A stretch of DNA of 64,000 bases, from positions 43,213,793-43,277,792 of the forward strand of contig CM035808.1 in NCBI GenBank assembly GCA_020466095.1, read 5' to 3'. The translations under genes were made by a program, and so were the position numbers. Positions 47,209-57,846 of this stretch are shown here, piece by piece; position 1 is the first letter of the stretch, and each line of letters opens with the position of its first letter. The DNA comes from Chlorops oryzae. Lineage: Eukaryota > Arthropoda > Insecta > Diptera > Chloropidae. The notes under the pieces were generated by a model, which saw only the letters and a program-made list of their open reading frames with translations, was not told where the DNA came from and searched no databases.

Positions 47209-47380
47209 CAGTCAAACTTCCATAGCTCGAACCACCAGTATCCAAAGAAAAAGTTCGAGTTATAGAGACTTCGACTTAGGGAAACGAAATTGTATATAAA
47301 ATATTTGTGAATGCCACCCGATTCAGATCGAGTTATCGAAAATTCGAGCTGTAGAAATTCGAATTATGGAACTTTGACTG
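47209..47380. mobile_element. pogo-like MITE, 172 bp
   Basis: Terminal inverted repeats start CAGTCAAACTTCCATAGCTC on the left and, as reverse complement, CAGTCAAAGTTCCATAATTC on the right. TA flanks both sides (47207-47208, 47381-47382). The CAGT terminus and TA target are typical of pogo/Tigger-type elements. The 32280-32430 copy is related along most of its length. It has no coding capacity. Confidence 0.8.
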
Positions 47381-47382
47381 TA

Positions 47383-49798
47383 TATTGTTTCTTAATTCTT
47401 TTTTAATCATTTTTTTTTGTTGAAATTTTTGATTATTACTCATAGGGATTGTGATTGGAAATTATATTAAATTAACATATATAACCTCAATTAAATTATG
47501 ATTATTTCGAGCTATTTTTAATTTATTTAATTTAATTAAAAACAACTTTAAATAGTCAAAATTTTTCCGGTAGTTTTTTTATTACATTTTTAACAACTTA
47601 GATTTTTTATCTAATCCGCAATAATCCGGATTGTTTTTCGAGTATATGGCAACCCCAACCACAAGTTACACAGCCGCAAAATTTTTAAGCTATGCTTATA
47701 CTATATATGATTCTATATAGCTCAAGATGTAGCTATAACCTCAAAACGAAGCCCGAAAACCCCGCTCGAGGATGCTTTTTTGAAGTTAAATGGAGCTCAA
47801 TAGACCTCAATCTTCTATTAGAGGGATTGCTGCATTATAAAGATTAAAATTTAGTAGTTGCTTTTGTGGTACTTATAACAACCCTATTAGAAGAGTTAAC
47901 CTTTAAAATGGTCTGTTAGAATCCTTTTCTTCCAGAAGAAAACTTTCTGGCGACACCACACAGACAAGAAGACATGTTAATTAACGAACTGAAAAACATG
48001 ACTATCTATAATATCTCCTTGAGACGTTGAACACCCGTGCGCACAGCCGCAATATATAACCTCCTATCTTCCCAACAACGGTACCGAGTTCAAAAAAATA
48101 TCCTTTTGATATGTAAATTCCAATCTTGAACGAACAAAGACCACATTGGATTCGCAAAATTAAAATTCCTTCCCATTCTCAATCGATAAAATTTCACATG
48201 AATGCACACATTCCAAAAAAAATAAATAAATAATAAGAAATAAGAAAAAAACCAAACCAATTGAATTCCTTCTTGCAAAACGAGAGAATTATGCTAAAGG
48301 AGTAAGCACAACTGTTGGGTTTCTTATCAAATTATTACGTGTACGAGAACAAATGATTCGGCATTGTACGGAGGACAACCGACAAGTTGTTTAACCTTGC
48401 GGCGAATGGCGCTAATTTGCATTTTCCTATGGAACGAACAGTTTTTGGGTATTTTCTTCTGAACATTTGCTTCTTATCCAAAAAATATTTATGCGAAACT
48501 TTAGTGCAATCGAAAAGCCATAGCAAGTACAGTTCACTGGTTTCAACGCAACGCAACGCAAAACGCAACGCAAGCGACTCTATCTGCGCTTCCATAAATT
48601 TCAATATGGATCGAGGCTAGCGGCTAGGGGCTGTGGGCTGTGTCTGTTCTAACGCTTAAGGAACTTAATTTTTTTTTTTTCTTTTCGTTGCCTTCCTCTT
48701 TTTTGCTTTCGGCAGCAGCTGTTGCTGTTGGTGTTGGTGTTGCTTTGCAGCTCTCTTGAATGTTTCATTTGCATTTCGCGGAAAATGAATTTAAATTAAA
48801 CACGGAACAGAACACAAGGCAAAAGTAGGAAGTTTCCGGCTTTAGTAGACACAAGAAGCAAGCAACAAAACACTAACAATCGCGTCTGTTGGATCAGTGA
48901 AAAGTTGCGTTGCATTTTGGTTGAAGGTTTTGTTTTTTACACAATTTATATATATTTTTTTTTGTTTGTTTTTGATTCGTTGTAACTTCCTTCCGTTGTT
49001 TACTTGATGAGTTGTTTGCACTGAATGCATAACTTTGGTTGTTTTTTTTATATTTTTCTTTTTCGGTCCTTTTAATTTGATGTTTTGTTTTATTCATTTC
49101 GTTTTGAGCACAAAATTTCTTTCGTTTCATTGTTTCTTGTGCACAGCGTATAATCAAATTCAATCAAGCAACTCATATCCATTAAACAATTTAAAAAAAT
49201 CTGCTACTCTGTGGCAATATGGAGTGGCAAGCTCCACACCTTTGAAGTTTTCCAAAAAAAAAAATAAAATAAAATAAAAAATAAATGCCAGACACTTTAG
49301 CGATAATTGAGTTGCGAACTTGCTAAATCACTCAACAACGGCAACATCGGTTTCATCAGCAACGGCACCAGCCACGCCAGCCACCGTATAAGACAATTCA
49401 AGAAGGCGGAAAGGAGAGGTTTCAGTTTTTAAGCTTTTCGCAGGCTTAGAATGAATACATGTTGCAGTTCTGTACATTGAAAGACTTTAGGCGTCTTTTG
49501 CTTAAAAGAAATCATGGAAAGAATATGTGATTTGCAGAGAAAGCAGCTCATTTCTTTCAGTGTACTTGAAGTGTAAGCACACCCTACAAGTACCCATTCT
49601 CCTTTAACGCCTCAAAACATACTCATCTTGAAGTGAAGATATTTTCCGCAAGCAACAAAAGAAATGTTTTTATTTTTTTTTTATATTTTTTGTACCCACA
49701 CCCAAAATAGAATTGGAGGTTCTTATTTACATTATCATGCTGTATGGTTCTGTCTGTTTGGCTCCTACTGGCGCACATTTTTATATGTTGTACATATA
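47383..49798. other. Gene-less stretch
   Basis: No gene is recognised. It includes CGCAA repeats at 48546-48575, a TGTTGG microsatellite near 48720-48745 and several A/T runs. Short open frames on both strands lack motifs. Confidence 0.4.
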
Positions 49799-51085
49799 TT
49801 AGGTGTAGTAAAAAGAAATCCATTATTTTTGCATTAAATTGAGGGCTTTATTTAAGATAGTTAGAATGACCCGATTTAGGTCAAATATGCGCCGTTTTGT
49901 TCGATAACTTGTTGCCATTTTAAAGGTAATTTCATTATGCCTCTCTCATAGAAGCCCTCGTTCCTATTAGCAAAAAAATGAGACAGTCGAATTTCAGAAG
50001 CCTCTCTTGAAGCGAATGTTTCACCAGCAAAATTGTTCGCCATGGACAGGAACAGATGGTAATCACTTGGTGCCAGGTCCGGACTATAAGGTGGATGCAG
50101 AAGAACCTCCCAACCAAACTCCCGGAGCTTCTGGCGAGTCACTATCGATGTGTGTGGCCTGGCGTTGTCCTGATGGAACACAATTCCTCTCCTATTGGCC
50201 AAAGCTGGCCGCTTATGGGCGATTGCTTCCTTCAGACGGTCCAATTGTTGACAGTAGAGTTCCGAGTTAAGAGTTTTGCCGTATGGGAGCAGCTCATAGT
50301 AGATAATTCCCTGCCAATCCCACCAAACACACAGCAAAACCTTCCTGGCCGTCAATCCTGGCTTGGCCACCGTTTCCGCCGGTTCACCGTGTTTCGACCA
50401 CGACCGTTTTCGCTTGACGTTGTCGTAAGTGACCCACTTTTCATCACCAGTCACCAACCGCTTCAGAAATGGGTGGATTTGTTGCGGTTCAGCAGCGATT
50501 CGCAGATGGAAATTCGGTCTATGAGGTTTTTTTGCGCTAACTCGTGTGGCACCCATACATTGAGCTTCTTTGTGTATCCAGCCTTATTCAAATGGTTCCA
50601 AACGGTTTTTTGTGCAATCTTTAGCTCTTTTGCAATCGAAACAGTGCTAACATGACGGACGGACTCGATAATTTCCATGATTTTATCGACATTTTCGACA
50701 ATTGGCCTTCCAGTGCGTGGTGCATCCTTGACATCGAAGTTACCGGAACGGAATCGACGAAACCAAAATTGCGCATGATTGGCTGTTACAGTATCAGGTC
50801 CATAAACGCTATTCACATTTTCAGCCGCCTGGCTTGCGTTTTCTCCCTTATCGAAGAAAAACTGTAAAATGTAGCGAATTTTCTCTTTGCTGATGTCCAT
50901 CTTTGACAAGCTCTCAAACAAAACTGAATCAATCAATCAAAAAAGTGTCAAAAAAGCTTTTTTAGTAGGAACTGTCACCTTTCTAATGCTCCCTAGCGGA
51001 ACACGATCGGACTTATACGACGCGAGATGCAGATAAATAACGCCATCTATTGGAAAAATAATGGATTTCTTTTTACTACACCTAA
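49799..51085 (-). mobile_element. Near-complete mellifera-type mariner, copy 2
   Basis: A 1287-bp element, the full-length size for mariner, with the same 32-bp terminal inverted repeats as the 28-kb copy and TA target duplications at 49797-49798 and 51086-51087. The transposase lies on the minus strand. In the parts shared with copy 1, only a handful of substitutions and a T-run difference are visible, so both derive from a recently active source. Confidence 0.97.
49876..50900 (-). pseudogene. Mariner transposase with a single frameshift
   Basis: From ATG 50900 (minus) the frame begins MDISKEKIRYILQFFF and includes the WVPHEL linker motif and the DRISICESLL segment, then runs out of frame near 50480. 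From there the other frame carries HPFLKRLVTGDEKWVTYD through to EQNGAYLT at 49876. The span is 1025 nt, one base short of whole codons, so one lost base near 50479-50482 (within an A run) explains the break. All three catalytic aspartates are present (GDEKW, HQDNARPH, SPDLAPSD), with 34 residues between the last two. It matches the mellifera subfamily best from recall. Apart from the one shift, the length (about 341 residues) is normal. A sequencing error in the A run cannot be excluded. Confidence 0.9.
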
Positions 51086-51331
51086 TATTTCAGCTTGGTC
51101 TTGAAAAGTTACTTTCGAAACCTATTTGAGGTGAATCACATTTGTTTTGAACTGCGTCCGCCCGTCCGTCGGTTCATCGTAGACGGTGCGACTCAAAGCT
51201 TACGGCATTTTGTTGTTAAAGTGCCTTTAATGGATGTGTTGAGAAATTGTTTCCTTTGAGTCATGCACACACATCGTACGTTAAGCCTGCATATTTATTT
51301 CAAACTTACTTCGTAATTCGAAATTGAAGTT

Positions 51332-51349
51332 GCTCTCTCTCTCTCTCTC
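51332..51349 (+). repeat. CT dinucleotide microsatellite
   Basis: About nine CT units; GAGA-type on the other strand. GAGA runs can bind GAGA factor in flies, but nothing nearby supports a promoter. Confidence 0.85.
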
Positions 51350-52137
51350 GTCTCTAAAAAGCTCTAAAAAGACAATCCAGTGAACACACTAGACGAGCAC
51401 TGAATTGATCGATCGGATGAATCGAGACAGAGGCATACAGAGGCAAAGACAGTGAGAGAGACCGTCCGTCCCGACCCAATATAGCTACTTTTATTTATGT
51501 TGGTGTAAAATTTGCTTTGCTTTTGGCGGTGATATGAATTTGATGGTTTTATGGCGGCTAATAAAATGGGCCAACGCTCAGCTCACGATGTTGCTCGGTT
51601 GGATGTTGATGTTGATGTTGGCCTCCAGTTTTGCTCGTGTAAAAAGTTTATTCCATTTCGTTCGATTTGGTAAGCAGCGTTGTCAGTACATTGGGCTCAC
51701 TCCACCACTTTAAAATTGAAAGCACTTATTTTAACACATCATAGAGACAAACGGCTTTCAATTGGGTGGAATACTTTGTCTGTTCGTTCCTTTTTTTTTC
51801 TCTCTTTGCTCATGCACCAAAAAAGGAAGACGACACGAGATTAGTCAGCATAATCGAATCGTTGTTAAGGTCGAGACACAACATGGAAAGTTAGTGAGCC
51901 ATTTATCTCGGAATAAATGTATCGTGTCTAAGCTTTTTAAGTCGATGTTTTTATTATCATTCAAGCGATATCAAAAAAAGTAATTGAGAAAAATGAATTC
52001 ACGAAGAATTTATAGCTCTCCAAAATGTATTCAGGCGGGGAGGATTTACTCTTTATTTCCCTATTGTTTTTTTAGAAGAATTTCAGGCTGACTAATCACT
52101 GAATATTAAAGTCTCGAAGGTAGCAGATCTCAGCACA

Positions 52138-52265
52138 ATTTCCATCTATCATTAACATCATTAGTACCATCATCATAATAACTATCATTATTTCCTATAC
52201 AATCATTATAACCTATGTCATCACTGCACTCACTGCCATCATTATCGTAATTATCGCCACCATCA
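52138..52265 (+). repeat. Degenerate CAT/CATCAT tract
   Basis: About 130 bp of irregular CATCATTA, ATCATTAT and CACTGCCATCATT words, an old decayed trinucleotide repeat. Confidence 0.7.
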
Positions 52266-52580
52266 GGGGCCAATTAGAATACAACTATTGTCCCTTAATA
52301 TTCAATTGTTTATTATAAACAGTGAAACCTATAAAATACTTCCCCAGAAGCTTGTCAAAATCAACCCTTCAAAGAGAGAAACTTACAGCCAAAACTTCAC
52401 TCTTTTGTAGCTTTCTCAAACGGACATCTTTCATGGCCAGACACACTTTTCTAATCCTAAATGTAATGATTTCTTTGTTTGACATCCATCTATTGTAGGA
52501 AGAAAATCTACTTCCATTTAATGGACCGTTTACGAGATATAGCCATAGGAAAAGGCAAAAAGTTACACAACTTAATTCTC

Positions 52581-52641
52581 GGCCACACATTTCAAGATCA
52601 ATTTAAAATTTGTCTGTAGCCAATTTAGTGAAACAAAATAT
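52581..52641 (+). repeat. Dispersed repeat, copy 3
   Basis: GGCCACACATTTCAAGATCA and the following TGTAGCCAATTTAGTGAAAC parallel the copies at 17882 (GCCACACTTTTCGAGATCGA ... AGCCAATCTAGCCAAAC) and 1-104. More diverged and shorter than the other two. Confidence 0.5.
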
Positions 52642-54258
52642 GGGGAGTAGCTACATATGTATATCAATAAGTTTCAGGAACAAAAGTTTATCCATAATCG
52701 GTCACATTTTTACTTCCGTTTGGCAATGCTTTTTTTTGAGGCTTTCTTTCGTTCTGCCCTGCTGTCACCTCTACCTAACAAAGTATGTGTACAGAAACTT
52801 TATCCCTTATCCCGATTATGGTCCTTACTTTTTCGAGCTACGATACATTTTTTATGACACAAAATTACAATATTAAGCCCCTGTCATCTGCAGGTGACGC
52901 TGGGAATCGAAGAGTTAAATATATTGAAAAACTAATAATAAATAAAATTAACTTACCTTATTTTCGAATGTTTTTATTTTCGATGAAAAGCAAATGTTTC
53001 TTCAAGTCTTTATCTAATATTTGTTTAAGTCTTACTACACTCTTCCGGCAAATCTTCCGTGCGCTGAACTGGCGATTGAACTGCCAAAAAATTGAATTTC
53101 AAAATAAATATATCTGGAAGAAGAGGAAAAAAGGGAAGATGAATGAAAACATAGCATCGTCGGTGTTATTATACAGTATTACATTAAAAGCAAAACACGA
53201 ACAAAAAAGAGATATGTATGTACAAAGAAGATGAAAAGGTCCAACGTGAGAGCATCATCATACTGCTGCGTTGCCCTAAGGGTAAATATAAAAGGTACGC
53301 ACAAATTAAATCTCTCATAAGGTACCAGAAGCTATTAGCGAATTAATGCCAGAATTTTGTATTTTTATGTTTTTCTACCGTCTCCCACTGTCTGATGTGT
53401 TTACACACGGTGAAGTCAAGCATGAGGGAAAGAATAAAAGGAAAAAATAATAATAATATTTCCTCAATGTTTACAAAGTTTTAAGAAAAGAAAACATTAT
53501 CTTTTTTTTTTTCTCTAAAATGAAATGAATGAAAAATGAATTTATTTGTTCACAAGCTTTTCAAAAGAAAAGGGCACTCGGAAAAATGCGATTTAAATAA
53601 GAAAAAAAGAAAAATACATTTCAAAAATCACGCCCACCTTTCGGTTTAGCGCTGACAAATTGATTAGGCGTTCTAAATTCGTTTTCTCTTTGTTGAGTCG
53701 GGGGCCACAGAGAGAGAGAGAGCGCGAGAAAAATGATATTTTCCCTGAAAATTTCACATATTTTGTGGTAAATTAGCTCTGACAGCTAATGTCATTTCAA
53801 AACATTTAACCTTTATCAACCGAAAGATTAAGGGAAATAAAACGATTATTACTTTTTTTAAATTTTTTCCTTCCCTTCCACTTGAAGCGCTTAAGTTGAA
53901 GATAATTCTGCTAATGGCTTTTCAAATTCCATGCTCATTTCATTAATAATGTTTTTTTCTTTTTTCCTTTTTTCTCGAGGCTAATGAAACCACAAAAAAA
54001 TATCATAAGGGGATATGAAACATGAATGCTGGCGAGCTAAATTTTTTCCCAAGTGTCAATAACTGAAGCGCTGCAACGATTGATTGACAACTGATCGCTT
54101 CCAGGTTTCGATGACTATTCATAAATGGAATTTTCTAGGAAGGGTTCTTTAAAAAAATTTTTTTTAATTCTGTTAAAAGCATTAAAATTTTAACAAAATT
54201 TAAGAAAATTTTGCTTGAATCCAATAAATATTTTAAAAATTTGAAAAAAATTTATATA
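52642..54258. other. Gene-less stretch
   Basis: The plus-strand frame at 52785-53234 has no recognisable motif and lies in AT-rich sequence. A GA run occurs near 53709-53725. No gene or RNA is supported. Confidence 0.35.
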
Positions 54259-54427
54259 CAGTGTACTCCTACACTGAACACCTACGGGACCCAAAAATGT
54301 GTCCGTTTAACAGAGGTGTCCTCTTAAGAGGGAACTTTTGAGAAGCAAGACTAAAGCTTTCCCAAAACGTATCGGTTTAAGAGGGGTGTCCTCTTAAAAG
54401 GAGTGTCTGCAAGAAGAGAGTACACTG
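54259..54427. mobile_element. pogo-like MITE of a second family, 169 bp
   Basis: The ends CAGTGTACTCCTACAC and GAAGAGAGTACACTG are inverted repeats, flanked by TA at 54257-54258 and 54428-54429. Inside, the motif GTTTAA..GAGGTGTCCTCTTAA appears twice (about 54307 and 54374). It is non-coding and differs in sequence from the 47.2-kb family while sharing the CAGT/TA signature. Confidence 0.8.
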
Positions 54428-54842
54428 TAAAAGGTAAGTACACATTTTTGTATTACATTTATACACTTATATATTTTTTAATATTTTTATTTTATATAAT
54501 ATGTATATGGCAAAAAAGATCAAAAATATCTTTTTATGATCGCGGTGCTAAATATTTCATATTATTGAAAATTATTCGAGCTTAACCGCATTGCACCTCC
54601 CGGCGGGAAAATTTTTTTGTCGTTTTTTTTAATTTAAACTATTTAAAAAAAATTTAAACAAAACTTTTTTTTACAATTTTTTGGAAAAATTTCTTGATCT
54701 TTTTTTTAATTTCTTTAAAAAAAAAAATTTTTTTTTAAGAAAAAAGTTTTTTACCCTTTTTATATTAAAAATTTTTAAGAATTTCTTGAAATAAAAAATT
54801 ATACCTAAGTACTGGTAAAAATTTCAAAAATTTTTAAATTAA

Positions 54843-55580
54843 GGGGGTCTTCTCATTGAAAACCCGTTTTTTGGACCCTTTTTAAAAATATTCTTCTTTG
54901 AAAACGCAAAGAATAATTGAAAACTTTTTTTATTTATTGTATTACAAAAGGTTCAAAGTAAATAAAAAAAATTTTTTTGCCTCGATACGTGGGCTGTTCA
55001 AAAAGGAATGAGACTTCAAAGTTGGTGGTGAAAAAAAAAGGTGCCGTCACGGCGGCCACGATTCCGGGTCTCCGGAGCGTCCGAAATGGAAAAAAAAAAC
55101 GGGGTTATAATCAGTATAGATGTAATTCTCGGGTGAACCTCAAGCTTAATTTTGTGATTTTTTTTTACAAAATGGCGGCCATTAAAAAAAAATTTCAATT
55201 TCGGGCTTTTTTTTTGTAGTTTAGTGTAAAAAAAAAAATTGTAAAAAAAATTTTAAAATTATGGTCGACGTTCACCCGAGAATGGTGACAATTCTGCGTC
55301 GATTCCACTTTGTTTCATGAAAATCGGTTCAGTTGAACTGGAGATATCATGGCCGCCAGTTCGAAAAACGTGGTTTCGAAATAAACGCGTTTAAAGTTTG
55401 AAGCAACGCAAAAATTACTCGTTTTAGCGCAGATCTTGCTCGACAAAGAAGGCTATATCCTCTAAACTATTTCGAATTTCAAAAAATCCTTTTAGGAGCA
55501 TATTCACAACTACCCAAGCTATAAATAAATGCAAAAAAAAAAAAAAGTCGAAAAAAAAGTTGCTCAATGAGAAGACCCCC
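54843..55580. mobile_element. TTAA-flanked 738-bp non-autonomous element
   Basis: Perfect 17-bp terminal inverted repeats GGGGGTCTTCTCATTGA, bounded by TTAA on both sides (54839-54842, 55581-55584). A second, inner inverted repeat (ATTCTCGGGTGAAC at about 55122 and its complement at about 55275) gives a nested hairpin. GC-rich GCCGTCACGGCGGCCACG and ATGGCGGCCAT words contrast with AT-rich spacers. The TTAA site suits piggyBac, but the GGG terminus (not CCY) also fits Sola3-type elements. No transposase is encoded. Confidence 0.85.
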
Positions 55581-55584
55581 TTAA

Positions 55585-56641
55585 GACAAAAAATTTTTTT
55601 TATTAAAAAAAAGTTACAAAAAAAAATTAATTAAAACAATGGGGAAAAAAACTATTTATTTACAAAAGTTTCAAAAAACTTCAAAAAAAGATTCAAAAAA
55701 TCTCTAAAAATATAAGTACTTTTGATTTAAAAAAAAAAATCGCAAAAACAATTTCTTCATTTAGAAAAATTAAAAAAAAAAATATTATAAGACAATTAAA
55801 AAATAAATTAAAATTAAAAAACAATAAATTAAACAGAAAACGGGAAGCTTCCGTAGTACAAAAAATCGCCCTGGAGAAAATAGTCCGACAAAAGGATAAC
55901 CTGATTTGAAGCCACCAAAAGTTTCCATTCAAGAGAGCTAGCAGACCTTAGGTAGATCTCAGAGAATAATGTTTTCACTATTGTTATACCAAAAAATAAA
56001 AATAAAAGAAAGAAGAAATTCCAAAACAATTCATGCCTCCTGTCAAATAACCATAAATTTGAATAAATTACCTCAAAGCAAAATGAACGCAATTTAGAAT
56101 TTCACAAACGATTTTTTTCAAGCTCTCGTATTTTTCTCATCATCTTAATTTTATTGCCTACAAAAATAAAAATTTATAAATATATAAACCACCCTCAGTC
56201 CATTGCTGCTACCATTTTCACATAGTTCGAAAAGCTAAATTCCTATTTCCTCAAATTCGCTGGCATAAAAATGAGAAGAATATAAGGCGTATTCATGCCC
56301 TTCAATCACTCCGCCCAACATTATTTCATTAAACTTTCTATAAAATTTGAAACGTCCCTGCCATTATTTCCACCACCGCGACGCGACGGTCAAATGTTAC
56401 GCTTCTTCTTCATCGTCTTCGACATCACTTTGTGTAAGAGACCGAATGAAGAAGTCAGTCATTGTCATTAACAGCACCGCAAGAACTTCGTCAAAGAACT
56501 CCGCCAAGAATTTCTTACTTCGCGACATTCGGCTAAAGTTCTGCTGCTCTACAAAAACAAAAGCACCAACTACTTCTACAACAACATCATCAAAATTCTC
56601 AACAACGTCATTGTCAAATTCCAACATTTTCATTGTCCTTG

Positions 56642-56673
<32 letters not shown>

Positions 56674-57596
56674 GCTCGGTTGCATCACAAAACTCGGTTG
56701 AACAAAAATTTTAAAGGAATTTCCGTCGCGCCGCGTCCCAGGCTTCCATGCTTCCTCTGTCTGTCCGTTCTTCCATCTGAATGCCTGCTGCCTGTTTCAT
56801 TACCCAGGCAGCAGTCTCTTTCTGTCCGTCCTTTATTCCGTCCGTCCATCAAAATGTAATGACTGTTTCGCATATTCACTATACGCACTTTCCCTGTCTG
56901 CCGTTAGATTTTCTTTTTTTTGTAGCTTTCTTTCATTTCCACCATTACGCCGTTTCGCCGGACATTGAGTACGAAAAGTTGTTGATTCAATTTTCCAGCA
57001 CATCACCGGAATACGAAATTTTGTCACAGGAAAAATGACGATTTTAACTGAATTTTTTCCCCCATTTTTCTTTATTCCCTTTAATTTTTATAGAAAAAAA
57101 GTTAACATACTTTTTGGCGTGCAACCAACGAACAGCGGACATTAAGTTGTAACGGCATTTTATTTTAACGGGATCGTTGTAATTAATGTTTGCAAAAATT
57201 GATGACGGAAACATATTCTTTCAGTTCTGGATACAGCATTTTATTAAATGGAATTCTTTATATTGATAGATATAAACATTAAGATATTTGAATACTGTTC
57301 AAATTTTCGAAATCTTTTAAATCTCAATAGAGATTTTGTACATTGTTGTAAAAAGGGCAACAGAAAATATTTAAATTCTACACCTAGATGTATCCTATAA
57401 ATATTTTTAAATCACTTTTTATGATTTTAAGGCTCCAAGAAGATTAACAAAACTAATAAAAACCTTGCTCATGCCATTCTTAAATGGACAAAGCCACAAA
57501 AGCCAACAGATATATGGCTGACAGAAATATCCTTCATATTTATAAGCATAATTTAAGGTGCTTTATTTAAATATTTGCTTTTGACTATGTTTTAAG
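55585..57596. other. Gene-less stretch
   Basis: A-rich sequence at 55585-55830. A GTC microsatellite at 56638-56675 lies within the serine/threonine/valine-rich frame at 56347-56859, which has no recognisable domain and is not called. TCCGTC-type short repeats occur at 56757-56850. Confidence 0.4.
56638..56675 (+). repeat. GTC trinucleotide microsatellite
   Basis: About eleven GTC units with one CATC interruption, giving the valine run in the overlapping open frame. Confidence 0.9.
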
Positions 57597-57838
57597 CTAG
57601 GCTCAGATTTTGTTTACTTTTATAAATGTAATGCATACTTTATGGAGTAGAAATTTTGTTCAACTCACATAAAGTTAAGATTCAAATCAATTCTTGACTT
57701 CAATATGAATTTTTTGATGTTAAAAAAGTGGTTTGAAGTTCAACTTGGCTAAATTTATTCGGAAATTGTCGGTAAGAAAAATTTTTGCCCCATAAAGTAT
57801 GCTTTCAATTTATAAAAGTCAACAAAATCCGAGCCCTG
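57597..57838. mobile_element. hAT-like MITE, 242 bp
   Basis: Long inverted arms of about 65 bp. The left starts CTAGGCTCAGATTTTG and continues ACTTTTATAAAT...GCATACTTTATGG. The reverse complement of the right starts CAGGGCTCGGATTTTG and continues through the same landmarks. Flanking octamers GTTTTAAG (57589-57596) and GTTATAAG (57839-57846) match at 7 of 8 positions, the 8-bp target duplication expected of hAT elements. The CAGGG terminus also suits hAT. It has no coding capacity. Confidence 0.85.
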
Positions 57839-57846
57839 GTTATAAG

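Larger units (their letters stand above)
51088..52580. other. Gene-less stretch
   Basis: No gene is recognised. It contains a CT run at 51332-51349, a GATGTT short repeat near 51600-51625 and a degenerate CAT/CATTAT trinucleotide tract at 52138-52265. Confidence 0.4.

Noticed and set aside
56347..56859. 170-residue plus-strand frame
   Set aside because: Serine/threonine runs and a valine run from the GTC microsatellite; no domain or start context.
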